Of a DNA stretch of 64,000 nucleotides, positions 10,272 to 23,800 are shown piece by piece. Position 1 is the first letter of the stretch, and every line of letters starts with the position of its first letter. The position numbers and the translations under genes are program-made. Origin of the DNA: Penicillus capitatus. Lineage: Eukaryota > Chlorophyta. The DNA lies in contig OZ287696.1 of assembly GCA_965649825.1 (NCBI GenBank), forward strand, positions 2,232,001 to 2,296,000. Reading direction: 5' to 3'. Below the pieces are notes generated by a model. The model did not search any database and was not told where the DNA came from. It saw only the letters and a list, made by a program, of their open reading frames with translations.

Positions 10272-11608
10272 ATGTATTTGTCGCGTTTATCAAATGTGCT
10301 TGCTTTGAATCAGCTCGGCCACACCGAGGAAGACATGGACGGGGGTTCTGTTGCTCGCCCTCGTGGTCTCGTTAGTCAATGTGCCTATCGAAAGCTGACG
10401 AAGATCTCGGTCAAGAGTGACTGGGGCACTAGTCCTCCACGCGTTCGTTCCTTTGGCGAACTGAGCGACATCGAGAATATGTAAGCTGTAGAAAATGGTC
10501 CACGGTGAGAGACCTTTACCTTGTGGTTGACTCTAGGGTTATGGAGGATGATGTGTCTGAATCTGTCCTTGCTGTTGAGAGCCCCACGAAGATGACGGCA
10601 GGCGAAGATGCAAAGAGCATGGTCGAGCTTGTGATGCTGGCTATGTGGGAGCAATGTGCTGAGAAGGGTCTCTTCCGTTATGATGTGACAGCCTGCTCAA
10701 CCAAGACACTTCCTGGACTCTACGGTTTTCTCCTGCAGCTGAATGAGGGTCGGGCAACGAAGAAGAGACCAACGGAGTTCCGTGTCGACCGCGTTGTTCA
10801 GGAGTTCGACGAAAAGAAATTCAACTTCACCAAAGTCTCTATGCAGGAAGTGCTTTTTCAGATTGATTTCAGTGCCTCCCACGAGACGGAGATTGATCCT
10901 GACGCCACAGCTGGCAGAAGTCCAGACTTAGTCATGATCAATGTCAGTCCCATCGAGTATGGTCACATTCTCTTGGTCCCTCGTGTCCTCGATAGACTCA
11001 CACAGACGATCACTCCGCACACAATGAAGCTGGCGCTTCAGTTTACGGCGGCGGTAGGAACTCCGTACTTTAGACTGGGATACAATTCATTGGGGGCATA
11101 TGCCACCATCAATCATCTGCACTTTCAGGGTTACTATCTATTGGCTCCTTACCCAGTCGAAAGATCCCCGACAATTCCTCTCTCACATTCTTTTCTTCAT
11201 TCTGAGCATATCTCCCTGTCGAAGCTGGCAGGATATCCCGTTCAGGGATGGGTCTTCGAAATGACAGAAGCATTCGATCAGGCAGTCCTTTCGATGGCAG
11301 AAGTTGTCGGACGTGTCTGCATGCAGCTTCAGGAAATGAACATCCCGCACAATGTGCTGATCTGCGACTGTGGAGCGCGAGTCTTCGTTTGGCCACAGTG
11401 CTATGCCGAGAAGCAGTCCATGGGTGTCGTTCCTGAGAAGCTCCTCGACACTGGTGTCAATCCAGCTGCATTCGAAATCGCAGGCCACGTGATTTTGAAA
11501 CGACGTACCGATTACGAAGACATGACGCAGAGAGATGTATGCGACCTTCTTTCTGCGGTTTCGTTGACGGAAGAGCGTTTTGAAGCATTAACAGAGTCCT
11601 TGACATGA
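10272..11608 (+). CDS. VTC2: GDP-L-galactose phosphorylase (ascorbate synthesis)
   Basis: Converts GDP-L-galactose and phosphate to L-galactose-1-phosphate, the committed step of the plant-type ascorbate pathway. Two exons, 10272-10480 and 10537-11608, give 426 aa, close to plant VTC2 (about 440). Conserved blocks include GLFRYDVTAC, QLNEGRATKKRPTEFRVD, KFNFTKV, INVSPIEYGH, YFRLGYNSLGA and the catalytic HIT-type NHLHFQGYYL. Intron 1 (56 nt, GTAAGC...CTCTAG) falls before the conserved core. The first 70 residues are variable, as in the family, with no clear targeting signal, consistent with a cytosolic or nuclear enzyme. It converges on the UPF0235 gene, with 92 bp between stop codons. Confidence 0.95.
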
Positions 11609-11700
11609 ACATACTCGACCATTCTTATCGAGCACTTCAGCTCTGATCATGAATCGTTACTTCGCTGATTGCCTTCAAAGGCTGCAGACTATCCACCGGT

Positions 11701-12599
11701 TTAACAGATTTGAGTTTGGTGTAAGCCTAGATGATTGAAACCGCACACCATACGGCGACATGAACCACAAGACCAAGGGTACACCTCTTGGGGCGAGAGA
11801 TTTTGGACAGCGAGGACTTTGTGCCGCGTCGATGGGCCTTTCGTTACGGAGAGCTGTGTCGATCGACAGCCCAAGATCTTCCCAAAAAGCTTAAGCACTT
11901 CATTGCTGGCCTGTTCATGCGAAATGCTGCTGATGACAGAAACGCGTATGGCATCGGCTGAGATCTTCAGCAACGAGGCTCTGGTGCCTTTGTCTTCGAT
12001 CTCCAACGTAATCTGACATCCATCATCGCCGACGGGTACAATACAGGGTGGCACGGGTGGGACACCAGATGTGTCCACCGAATGGCTCGTGGCAAAGGTA
12101 CTCACAGCTTGATCCATGACATAGAGATACCGTCCCTTCTCTTCCGACCTACCATCCATGCAGCACTTAGACAAGAGACGTATGCTTCGGAGAGGGAGTG
12201 AGATGCCGATAAGCAACGGGAAGGATGTCAACAACATTCAGTCGGTACTGTTTCTCTACATTCCCGTTCCGCCTACACTCTTGTCGTCCTCTCACTCTGA
12301 TCACTCATATGAGGGCAGCGAACCGTCGGATGAACTTGACACCGCCATCCGTCGTGCGGAGTTTGACCAAATGGCGTTCTGTATCAATGACGATCGCGTT
12401 GTCTGTCTTTCTACGTGGAAGGCGTTCGATTTTGCAGTCTGCATGTATCAAGGCATGTCTAAGGGAAGGATGTGGGTTGGTTGGTGCCTGTGATGAAGGC
12501 AGGTTTGCCAGAGTAGCGACAGTAGTAGACGCGAAGGTCTTCACTTTTGTCGTCGACGCGTTCGTCACTTGCAAATGTCAACGTCGACCGTTTCGGCAT
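11701..12599 (-). CDS. UPF0235 protein: STEEP1-like N-terminus fused to DUF167
   Basis: Matches the architecture of plant UPF0235 protein At5g63440: an N-terminal STEEP1/CXorf56-like module (starts MPKR, then LRVYYC, ERLPRRKTD) and a C-terminal DUF167 domain (about residues 125-220; TLEIEDKGTRASLLKISADA, GRSTQLSV-like end). The biochemical role is unknown. Four exons: 12599-12488, 12438-12324, 12272-12236, 12165-11701; 729 nt, 242 aa. The first intron (12487-12439) begins GC, not GT, and is needed to keep the conserved frame. Cysteines of the zinc-ribbon seen in the plant protein are partly lost (VYYCRYS instead of a CxxC pair). Introns 2 and 3 have weak donors (GTTCGC, GTTGTT). Confidence 0.85.
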
Positions 12600-12740
12600 T
12601 CTCAGACTGCCTGCCGGCAACACGTCTATATGCACGAACACACTGACAACAGAAACTAGCTGTCACATCACACAGTGCTCGCTCCAATATCATCTCCAAG
12701 GCTGTGGAGAGATGTTTGAGGCGTCGATGGTGTCTGACAA

Positions 12741-13970
<1,230 letters not shown>

Positions 13971-14105
13971 TTACGAACGATTCCACGACAGTAGTCGTTT
14001 GGAACTGCACTGAATAACGGACATCGCCCAAGTCAGCAAACACTGTCGCTGTGCCGTCACCCCTATCTCTCTTCCTTTCCACTGCTGTCACTTCAGGGAC
14101 GACGA

Positions 14106-14468
14106 ATGACGAGTACGATGGTGTGGCACGAGACGGACGTGGAGGAAGGCAGTAGACCACGGCAGGAACCCCCAAGGCGCCTCAATAAGAGTCACGGGTT
14201 TTATCGATTCATTGTAAGACGCAGAATACAGGACGGGTGGCATTCAAACGAGACGAATGGTGTGATGCAGATTCGGAATCAGCATTCGCGCAAAGATTAC
14301 GAAGAACAGCAGCAATCTATACAGAAAACGGCATGCGATAAAGCACCAGCTGCCGCAGCAACTGCCCCAGAGAAGAAAAGAGAAACCCTCGAGAAGAAAA
14401 CGGTTCGCATTCGACCCGGATTCGAAGTCTACAAGCCTCCGCATGCACGGCCGACGGCCTCACAGTGA
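14106..14468 (+). CDS. Hypothetical small basic protein
   Basis: ATG-initiated 120-residue ORF, divergent from spermidine synthase. Charged and low complexity: an Ala/Pro segment at about 82-88 (APAAAATAP) and Lys/Glu runs, ending VRIRPGFEVYKPPHARP. No family recognised. Could equally be a chance ORF or 5' part of a longer spliced gene. Confidence 0.3.
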   Translation: MTSTMVWHETDVEEGSRPRQEPPRRLNKSHGFYRFIVRRRIQDGWHSNETNGVMQIRNQHSRKDYEEQQQSIQKTACDKAPAAAATAPEKKRETLEKKTVRIRPGFEVYKPPHARPTASQ

Positions 14469-14542
14469 CGGCGGAACTGCTATTGGGAGAAGAAGCGTGA
14501 CGTATCTTAGCCGATGAGCTCGGCTTCTCAATTTTCCACTAC

Positions 14543-15035
14543 TCAAGCACAGCACGATGACAAGGGCAGGTTTTGAGTATCGTGGGACGAACGGCTGTCA
14601 GTGTTATCGGGGTTGTGATGGGACTCGGTGGGATAGTCTGGAGCCCGTCTGCTGATGAGAATGCTCGCTGATGATGATACGCTGCTGTGAACGGAGTCCT
14701 TCTCTTTTGATTTTCGCATCAGTCTTCCATCTCGTCGCGTCCATCTCGCACTCCATGCAGACGCATGGGAAACAGACTCTGATGCATTCTCACTCAAATG
14801 CTCACACATTCTGTGCAAGAGTCTTACCGTCTCTGCTTGGATGATGTGACCCGGTGGATGCTGTATGATGCTGGTGCTTCTCTTCTCCATTCTGCACACC
14901 GCTCTGCAGATTGTCTGATGATGGGATGCCACGGAAAGCTGTCATGAGATCTGTATATCTCCAGATGGACACCAGTCCCACAACAACGGCCAAGATGGTC
15001 ACAATGCACGTGCACGTCACATCACTGCGGATCAC
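14543..15035 (-). CDS. Hypothetical single-pass membrane protein
   Basis: A frame ending at 14543 can be joined to an upstream frame through a 44-nt GT-AG intron (donor near 14854, acceptor before AATGTGTGAG). The upstream part has one clear membrane segment (IVTILAVVVGLVSIW) after a Ser/Glu-rich stretch; the downstream part is Ser/Arg-rich and ends LSSCCA. The start exon was not found. No family recognised. Confidence 0.3.
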
Positions 15036-15153
15036 GGATGCCTTCTCTGACAGAACGGGCGTATTCGATTCTGGACATCTATCATCAGATCACTTAATCG
15101 CGATGCGGATCTATGCACCTCTGTTTATCTGCTCTATTTCGCGAGGGATGAGT

Positions 15154-15778
15154 TCAAGGGGGACATGGATGTCTTGAACCGGGCCTGGGGGAATTGCACT
15201 GGTTGGGTCTTGGACATTCGCTGTTCTCACCTTTCGTATAACGCAAGACACCTTTCCATTCGTACACGTGTGTTGCATTCCGCATATACATGCAGTGCAG
15301 AAGAAGAGAGAACGGAAATCGCCGGTGCATCATTCCACCACCAAATGCCGACGGAAGACCACGCATTTGAACAATCCATTCCACATCACACAAACGCCGA
15401 TTCTCACACAAAAAGCGATCGCGAATACATCGCCCTTCACATGACGCCGCCCACAAGTATCGCAGATCACAATGCACCTCTCCCAATTGCGCATCCGACG
15501 ATAGCTGCCTGTTCCACCACACAAGCCTTATCGCATCCTTCACCAATGCCGTTTGTCTGTCGACATGTTTACGATCACGGCAGCGTTCATGCTTGCTGGG
15601 TGTTTCGTAGTGGCGAGAGCGGAGATCAGTCCAATGGCCAGAGAGAAGACGAATGCCCTTTCGATATCTGCCACCATCGTCGACAAGACGTCGTACCAGA
15701 TGCATCATCTCCGATAGGATGATCCGCTGCCCGTACTTTTGGTTTTTCGATTCCGCTTTCCGTCCAAACGCGTGAATC
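15154..15778. other. Unresolved stretch; possible gene on the minus strand
   Basis: Both strands have open frames here. The minus-strand frame contains a Cys-pair segment (CDTCGRR) and an aromatic stretch that look more protein-like than the plus-strand frame, but the same frame runs antisense through the first exons of the neighbouring Tim17/22 gene, so its full length cannot be real. I could not build a model. Confidence 0.25.
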
Positions 15779-16380
15779 ATGGCCAATCCACCTCCACCGC
15801 CACGGTCATCGCAAGTGGGGATGGAGTACATCGCTGTTGTGTGGAAGGTGCCATTCAGGGTCCCAAAAACGACGATTGTCTCAGTCGGACGCTCTACGGG
15901 ACAACAGTCAGTGCCGCTTTCGGGTCGTTTCTCGGCGCACTGCGTTCCAACTGGCAGGTGCGATCCAATAGACATGCTCGGTAGGATCCACCTCATTTCT
16001 TCGCCGTGCAGGATATGTCGGACCAGATGACGGCGAGACTCGGCCAGGCCTTGGCGAAGACGGGCGGGGCGATGCTGACATATGGTGTCTTTCTTGGCGG
16101 CGTTGGTCTCCTCTACTGCAGTACGGACTGCTTTGTGGAAAAGATTCGCCAGAAGAAGGACTATTGGAATGGCTTTTCGGGTGGACTGGCCGCTGGTCTG
16201 GCCGTTGGCATGAAGACCAAGAGTCTAAGTGTGGGCGTCGGATCGGGATTCGCCATGGGAGCACTCTCTGTACTGGTGGACGCCTCGGGTCACTCTCTAT
16301 ATGGCGAAGGCCTCCTTCCAGACGATGGATCGATTCCTCGCCGCAAGAAATACAGTCCGACGGTGCGCGTCGATGGATGA
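15779..16380 (+). CDS. Tim17/Tim22/Tim23 family membrane protein
   Basis: Small mitochondrial (or plastid envelope, OEP16-like) translocase-family protein. Three exons: 15779-15814, 15859-15957, 16012-16380; 504 nt, 167 aa. Family character: Gly-rich membrane segments (GTTVSAAFGSFLGA, GVFLGGVGLLY, GGLAAGLAVGMKTKS, GFAMGALSVLVDA) with a charged loop (CFVEKIRQKKDYWNGF) typical of the Tim17/22/23 signature, and a hydrophilic N-terminus with five prolines. Introns are 44 and 54 nt. Which translocase it belongs to cannot be decided from sequence alone; complex I subunit B14.7 is an alternative. Confidence 0.7.
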
Positions 16381-16900
16381 GCGTCGATGATGGCAAGAGC
16401 AAAACGATACCTGCTGCATGTGCGTGTGCATAACTGAGGATGGGTGGGGATCATGAATGGGACGGATCAATCGGATGATGTTGGGTCATCTGTGTTTGAA
16501 TGCCTTTACACGAACGTTCCGCTTTTGCACAGAAGTGTGGAATGGGTATCATTCCTTTTCATACTCTCCCATCAATAGGTAACAACCGCGTCACTTGAGT
16601 CCATGATTGATAGACAGAATCAATATACCGAAGATGTCATTGCATCTTGAATGAAGAGATCAAGAGTACTTCAAACGCGCAGCTACAATAGAAAAGAGTT
16701 TCCAGAACTGGCTAAATTACAACAGCCACACAGCGTGTCGTTTAATGAGACATGTTCAATGTCATCGCCGAAACGGAGGCAACAGAGAACAGGGTAGATA
16801 CTGTGCTGATAGACCGTCGGATTCGATGTGCCCTGATCAGCTCGAAATGCAATGGTCTATCATGCAGTAGACTCCTTTTGAGCGATCCTGGGTGTTTCGT
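16381..16900. other. Intergenic, convergent 3' ends
   Basis: Holds the 3' regions of the Tim17/22-family gene and of DCAF12. No ORF or repeat of note. Confidence 0.4.
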
Positions 16901-18406
16901 TTATTGCCAGATGCCCATATAACAGCCGCGGAGGCCCATAGGTAAGGGACCACCACAGATGAACAGACGTTGGAGACCCGGATCCCAGCAGTGTGCATAG
17001 AGGGCATTGTGGACAGCCACTCCTTCAAAGTATTCTCGATAGAATCCCTCTGTATCGAGCCACCCGCGTCCAACTTCGAGATGATTGTCTGTGAGAATCT
17101 TCTTCTCCCTGTCCTGGGAGATTTCCAGATCCACAAAGTCCATGGCTCTCATATCAAAAAATGACAGCCATCCGTTGCCAGAGCCGCACGAGAGGAGATG
17201 GTCTTGAAATTGAAGCGACCGTACGGAGTAATCTGGCTGCAGAAGTTGCACCTCCGTGTAGGCGCGTTTCATCCGAATGTCCATGAGGATGACGTAATCT
17301 CTAGTCCCTGCGGCCGCTTGGTATCCTTGCACTGCCAGACAAGCAAGCTCCTGACTGTGATCCCGTCTTAAGGATTGCTAGAAACGAAAGGGTCACATCA
17401 GACACGATGGAACGAAAGAGTAAGCGCGGCTTAACCGTAAGAATTCCACGGAGATCAGTTGGATCCCACACCCGCACGTCTCCATCTGTGCTGAAGCTGA
17501 TGATGCGGTTCGGTTCAGGAGTATACTTGACATCCCTCACTTTCTCCTAGATGGGATAAAGAGTGAGCATCGTGCGAGGTGATGATGATGTGCTTGGTCA
17601 TCGACCTTGTGGACACAGCGCGAGTAGAGCGCTTCATGTACCACGTGACCCCTGTTGGGATCAATCTTCCATAGACGTAATGTTTTGTCCCGTGATCCTG
17701 TCACGTCACATCAGTCACACTTTCTCACACATGATTATTCAAACCTGTCACAAGATGCACATCTGTGACCCAATCTAGGCCAAAAATCCAATCTTGATGT
17801 GCCTAACAAGCCGTCATTCCTTAAGTACATTCACATTCTCAAAAGAGTGAGATGTCACACCTTGAAATGCTGAATAGAGCCAAATGTTTTGGCACAGAGA
17901 ACACTGCATAGGGTCGAATCTGCGGCGCCAGTTGCCAAGTACTTTCCCGACGGGTTCAGTGCAATGGAATGAATGCCTCCAGGATTCGTATGTGGATGCT
18001 GTCGTGTCATGTCCCTATTCATTTGTTGCAGCCCAGGCGAGATCATCTGATCGATCTTTCCCGTCTCGGCATTGATTCTCAATAAACATCCACATTTGGT
18101 TGCCACTGCAATCTCTTCGTGATTTAGCCATGTCTAGCATCTCACAACGCTGCTGGCACAGCGGGATTCATAAAAGCTGTCTTACGGCCGAAAAGGCCTT
18201 ATCAAATTTCCACTCTGCACAAGGCAGCTCTTGTTCTTCAAAGCATCCAATACGACGCACGAAGAGTTGACTTAAGATCTCTTTCCGTGCGTGAAACCTT
18301 CGACACGTGTCGTTGTTAAAGGATGAGATAGAGAGGGGAGAATGCACTTGGGTTTTCCTCCGATGCTCGTGTCTCTGAGAAAACTCAAAACTGTCGAGGA
18401 ATCCAT
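16901..18406 (-). CDS. DCAF12: DCAF12-like WD40 protein
   Basis: Substrate receptor of CUL4-DDB1 ubiquitin ligases. Seven exons: 18406-18348, 18270-18186, 18133-17861, 17802-17745, 17697-17606, 17546-17436, 17377-16901; 1155 nt, 384 aa. WD repeats are visible (GGIHSIALNPSGKYLATGAA, HQDWIFGLDWVTDVHLVTGS, GSRDKTLRLW, RIISFSTDGDVRVWD) and the end carries the DCAF12-type block CWDPGLQRLFICGGPLP, followed by GLRGCYMGIWQ. Introns 4 and 6 both contain TGATGTGAC shortly before their acceptors. The first intron (77 nt, 18347-18271) is the least certain. Family identity rests on the C-terminal block and spacing of repeats. Confidence 0.85.
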
Positions 18407-18569
18407 TTTTGTATGAGGGACGTGCTGACTGACAGCTGCGGATTCGACAGGGTGCGTTTGCATCAAATGACGGAGGCGTTGATTTCTATAACACGAAAAA
18501 AGAAGTTGCTGTTCAGACGGTCGAACATGATGCAGTGCACATCGCTCGCTCTCGCCGTCCTCCGAACAA

Positions 18570-18645
18570 ACAAACAAACGCGCTCCGAACGCACGAACGC
18601 ACTGATGCACGAATAAACGAACGAACGCACACACGCACACACACG
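18570..18645. repeat. Simple-sequence tract (AAAC / ACGC / CACA)
   Basis: Low-complexity run of AAAC repeats, ACGAACGC variants and CACACA between DCAF12 and the vasculin-like gene. No spacer structure, so not CRISPR-like. The rest of 18407-18899 shows nothing else. Confidence 0.7.
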
Positions 18646-18899
18646 AGTCGCGCTTCATGCAACACGACTCAGCTTACATGCCACCCAATCAAATCATTAG
18701 AGCTGGAATGAGCGCCTTTAACGTACAGTTTTGTCAGATCTGCGATATAAATCTCGCAGTCAGCAAAAACTTTGAGCGAAGGAATGACGCAATTGGGCGC
18801 CCACCCCATGAGTCATCGCATTCGTTGGCACATGTTTTGAGGAGAGCCAGCCAAACATGGTGGCCATGAGTGAGTGCTGATGAAAAAGCACAGACAGTT

Positions 18900-20222
18900 T
18901 CAACACATGTATCCAGTTTCAGAGCTCATTGATGCGATTTCGCTCTCAGCAACTAGATCAAATGAAGAGAGATGGCCAACGGGGCTACATTGGAAACTAC
19001 GGATATCGCCAGTCTTGTAATTTGCCTGCCGAGATGCGCCTCGTTCCTCAGTTTTATTCAGATATTGCGCTTTGAATGCAGCTATTTCTTCGTCTGTCAA
19101 CAAATCCACATCATCAGAGTCATTCCACCCCAACGAACGCAGAAACCGCTCTTCCTCAACAGAAGGAGGTCCGACGGTCAGCCATGGCTCTTCCCCCTCT
19201 GCTGTGGCTTTCTGTCCCAGCACCAAAGACATGTCTGCCGGTGCGCTCCCCTTGGCCACCAACTTAAAAGAGTGACATGAAGAATTATCGAAGATCTCAC
19301 CACCACCACCACTACCAACATGACGATGACCCATGAGTGTACTCTCCTTCAACGGTTTATTTTTCTGTAAAGATTCGAAGAATGTTTTTCTGTCCTGCTC
19401 TTTGGATTTCGTATCGGTGATCGGATCACGAAAACCATTCTCGGTGACGAGCCCTTCGTTCTTCAGTACTGTATTGGCGTTGATGTTGTTTCCGAAGGAC
19501 ATCTGCATAGAATGGGCTTCAGACTTTGCCATGCAAGGTGTCGTTGATCCAGGAGATCTCCGCCCTACGGGAGGTGTCATTGGGGACATGTTTGATCGAC
19601 GTCCCCTCGGTGTTGGCCTTGATGGAACCACAGGAATCAGCTTCTTGCTCTGCTCGTACTGAATTCTCTGTATTTCTGCAGCATTGTCATCGTCGTTCCC
19701 ATTCTGAGCATCGATCAGCCGAGAGAAATCCGTACGAACAGAAGAACCAGCATCCAGGCCACGACTTTCTGGAGAATGACGCACAAATGATCGATGGCTC
19801 TCCGGCAGATCGGCCAGACGTGAACTTCTCCCAGTCTGCTGCGATTGCTGATGTTGCTGTTGCTGTTGTTGGGTGAAAGATCGACATGAAGACCCGCTGT
19901 CCGAAGATAGACTACTCTACAAGGCACACACATATGTGAGGATAGATCTCATCAGAGATCCATCACGTACGAAATGACTAGATTCGGGCATTCTTCGTGC
20001 ACTCATGAATTCCCAGGCGCTGGGGGAACGCGTGTGATGACTTTTCTCCGTTATGAGACGAGAAGGGACACACTGAATCTCGCTACGTGTACGCCGGAGA
20101 TATGCTCGAGAACCACTGGGTCGAACCTCTCCACGTTCGTCCAAGAATTCGCGTGGACGATGTTGACAGTACCCGCCACCACCACTACCACCGCGGGGTC
20201 GCGTCCCATGCTCCTCAGCCAT
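18900..20222 (-). CDS. Vasculin (GPBP1)-like protein
   Basis: Two exons, 20222-19971 and 19916-18900, give 1269 nt and 422 aa. The C-terminal motif VEEERFLRSLGWNDSDDV, then LLTDEEI, matches the vasculin signature (E..FLR.LGW plus acidic and LTEDE segment), and DRKTFFESLQKNKP resembles the K..FL.ALK element upstream of it. Vasculin in animals is a GC-rich-promoter-binding protein; function in protists is unknown. The rest is disordered: Gly-rich near the start, a Q/H run coded around 19870-19850, an Arg/Pro/Ser segment (RPTPRGRRS). Intron 54 nt (GTACGT...TTGTAG). Confidence 0.7.
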
Positions 20223-20865
20223 CGGTCCATGTCGTAATAGCGGCTGGACGCAAGGGACAATCGTACGCACGTCACGTCCACTCGTCTTCTCTACACACAA
20301 ACACATCCTACTATTCCAACACAGCCTCAGGACTGGTGACTGTACGCACTCTGAAGGCGTGGAGCTATGGCGCGGGATTGTAGCCATTGAGGAATGAGAG
20401 CCGGTTCACTGGAGTCCAGCATAATAACAGGTCAAACGCATTGGACAACACGTCCGTCCGTGTCTACGTGTGTGCGCTGTCCACTCCTTCCAAGAATATG
20501 TAAAACAAAACGGAAAGACGCGCGGTCTTGCGGTCAAGGCGCGTTCGACGGGTAACTATAGCTGCCGCTGCTGCTGTTGTTGGTATCTCCTCTTCTCGTC
20601 GTCGTCGCCGTCGCGTCGTAAACGTGGTCGGTCGGTCGTTCGTATTGTGCTTGTTGAAACGCTCTTGCAAACTGAGGATAAGCGACTTGACTGAATAGAC
20701 GTTATGTGTAGTGACGGCAGGCGGTCGGTCGTTGCACGAGTTGAATACGCACAGAAGTTCTGGCGATGGAAACACGGAAAGATTAGAACGCCTCGATGAA
20801 AGTTAAATCGCGGAAGACGGATGTTCAGGGCTTTTGTTGACATGATGTGACAGCGATGGTGATGC
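20223..20865. other. Intergenic
   Basis: No convincing coding frame; contains a CTG/CTT-like and GTCGTCG-rich patch at about 20560-20620. Probable 3' region of TRAPPC9 and promoter of the vasculin-like gene. Confidence 0.35.
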
Positions 20866-23800
20866 TCATTTACACATGATGTTTAACTTGAAGCCCTGGA
20901 CAAACAGATCCGTTACCTGACCGTCCGGAACCTTCTCGCATACGTATACTTGATACAAACCTGGCATCACACAACACAAACCAAATCTACAGCCACGCAC
21001 ACATGGATCATGACGCGATGAAATGTCCGAGGGGAGGGACTTGTGATGAAAGCGAGGGGCATCTGAGGTGACAGGGATGTTGGAGGTTTGTCCAGTAAGC
21101 AGGATACCGGCATCGTTGAGTCCGCTTTCCCGTCGGAAAAGAATGTCCGAATGCATCCCGCCTTCATCGATCCGTTCGCTGCACAGTGTGATCGTCACGT
21201 TCTCCAAGGCACTGCCGTTGTGACTCTCGACCAGCGCTTCGCAGCTGAGGAATTCGCCGATCTCTGTCTGAATGCCCCACACTTCTCCGTTGGGTCCTTT
21301 AGGCTCAGATGGAATATCCGATCGACCGTTCGTCGGTTTGCCAAGAGATGCGTCGTAGTCTGGGGCTGGAAGAGACCAGGCATCTGTTGGGTCTTCTATC
21401 AGTGTCGATTCTATGATGGAACCTGCATCCTTCACAATCGGCATCGTTTCTTTCAAATCGATGAATCCCTTCGTGTAGGGCTCGGCTAGACGGACAGACA
21501 GTGTGACATAAGCAGGGACAAAGGATGCCAGTAGTGTGGGATTCAGAATGCGCGAAATGTGTTCTCTGCGAATCGGCACCGTTCCTTGCGATCCGTAAGC
21601 TGGATGCAAGGAAAAGACGGGATCATGAGAAGGCGATTCGTCGTTTTCGGTGAAGGTCGGCTGATGGACGACGCTCTGCCAATAACCACAGAGATGCGAG
21701 AACATCCATTGACAGGCAAGGGCCTCGATCCTTGTCGTTTCGCCATCCATCGCATCGACTGGCATGGCAGGAATGGGACAGGAGACTTGGACTGCCTGTC
21801 CCGGAACGACCGAATGCGATTCCGGTGCCGGAGGCGGCTTCCATTGCTGGGAATGAAAAGACTGACGATCCGGTACTTCGCCGACCCAGACACAGAGCAC
21901 CTGAGTGTCGTGATTGGCGATCGTTGCCCTCAAGACAGCTTCGCTGCGAAAATGGTAGACCATATCTCTGCTGGTCTCCATCGATCGCCCTCCACTACCC
22001 TCTCGGCGTCTGAAATCCTCCAGACGGTCCTTTAGTGACGACCGTCTTGACAGACTGTTCGTCGATGATTCTTCCATGCCTTCGGACGACCGTGTATAAC
22101 TCACATCATCTGAGAGACTGCTCTCTGAATGACTGGACGATGATTTCAGCAGTTTGTTTAGGATGCTCTTCGTTGCGGAACGGCAGACGTAGAATGGAAC
22201 GTAGTGCTGCGAGATCTGCACGGTGACGATATTGGCAGATGGCAGAACATGAAACGAGAGAGGGGCGTTGAGTTCGCGGCCAAACATAACCGATGCCGCA
22301 TCTGAGTGCTGCCCTCCATACAGCAATCGTATCTGCCAGAACCCGCCGCTAGCGACAACATGACTCCGCATTCTTTGCCAAAGTGCTCACCTCTGTTGAA
22401 ATGGGCTTCCTTGATGTGACCCCGGCGCCCGGTATCTTGTGACTGACCACGACACGCACAGGCAGCTCGAGAGTGCCATTCGAAAAGACCGGTAGCTTCT
22501 GCTGCAGTGTGGCCTCATCTGCCTCCAGTGTGAGATGCGTTTCGGTCCCTGCAACGGCTTTCTCTTTGCTCGATCCTAACAGTTTCGCTCGCAGCACTGG
22601 ATAGCGTGAGATATTTGTGACTCGGAGTTTGAAATCCAATTGCTGTCCAGCTCTAACCGTCACGATCAACATCTTATCTTTGTCGGCGGAAGCAGGACCA
22701 ACAGGGCGTGAAGCATCTTCGAGCGTAGATGGCCATGTCTGTTGAGAATCGACTTTGAGAAACTGCCATTTTAGCAGGGGCATGGATGGAAGAACATCCA
22801 ACTCCACGACCATGTTTTTCTCCGTTCCCCATTCCGGATCAGCCAAACGGATCCCGTAGGATCGAGGGACTCTGCGAAGACTGGCAACAAATCGCTGCAG
22901 CCATGTAATCCCATACAGTGTGACATGACAGCCAATCACTCTCAAAGGACCGGCGACTTGAGGCACAAGGGCCAGAGAGACGCGTGTGGGTTTGGTCTTG
23001 GGAGGCAGACTGACACCGACAGAGATCGGCGCAGCTCGACTCGATTCGCCTTCTGTCTCTTCGATGCAGAGACAGAGGCGATCGATTTTGAGATGCACGG
23101 AACAGGGATTTGAAATGTAGACTTCTAAACTGCATTCCTCTCCCACCACCCATCGCGACATATCCTGCTTCTCGTTCCGAGCATCGGATTTGCGTTTGGC
23201 TGCGTAGGGATTAAAGATGAAGGCACTCTCGGAGCCTTCCTCTTTTGTGCCCTTCTTGTCCATCAACTCATCACAAATCTGTGGCCTTAGCTGATCTGGC
23301 AAGTGGCAGATGTTGCGAACCTAGACACGAGACAAGGAGAGTAGATCGATGGGAGTGATGACAGTGTTGTGTGCCTGAAAGAAAGGAGGCGGGCCCAGAT
23401 TGTGTCGGGTCTTGTCCGTTGTCGATAGCTGACTCGATGCCCGTTTGAGCACATCCATCAGCATCTGCTGCCTTTCCTGTGTGATATAACTGTAGGAATC
23501 TCGCAGCAACATGGCCGCCGATTCCCAGACAGTAATCTCCATGCCGGCTTTGGAGGCAGTGGAAAGAATAGCTTCGGCCATGGCCTTGTGCAAATCTGGC
23601 CAATACGGTGTGGCAAAGACGTCTCTCGTTAGGTAGGGAACACCTCTCTGCAGTTCAAGAATATCTGTACACAGCTCTGACTGCACATACCCGACAGATC
23701 TATCCTCGAATGGTGCCCTATCTGAAAAGACTGCTCACTTTAAGAGCCAGCGAAATCAGTGCCACATCGGATGTCTGCATGAGATGGACGGAATCCAATG

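Noticed and set aside
10681-10689. TGATGTGAC in VTC2 as part of the intron motif set
   Set aside because: Here it codes for the conserved YDVT of GLFRYDVTAC. Likewise 13951-13959 and 54068-54076 are coding (spermidine synthase start, PRMT10).
14543-14932. Separate gene starting in front of LLHRMCEHLSEN
   Set aside because: The first part overlaps a candidate intron; joining it to the upstream membrane exon gives a better reading, so it is listed as one weak model.
15154-15996. 280-codon minus-strand ORF
   Set aside because: It runs antisense through the first two exons of the Tim17/22-family gene, whose splicing and family motifs are well supported; at most its downstream half could be real.
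18570-18645. Short direct repeats that could suggest a repeat array
   Set aside because: Only AAAC/CACA microsatellite sequence with no unique spacers; a eukaryotic simple repeat, not CRISPR.
23321-23362. In-frame TAG inside TRAPPC9 as a sign of pseudogenisation
   Set aside because: It is the last codon of a clean 42-nt GT-AG intron; removing it restores the family alignment.
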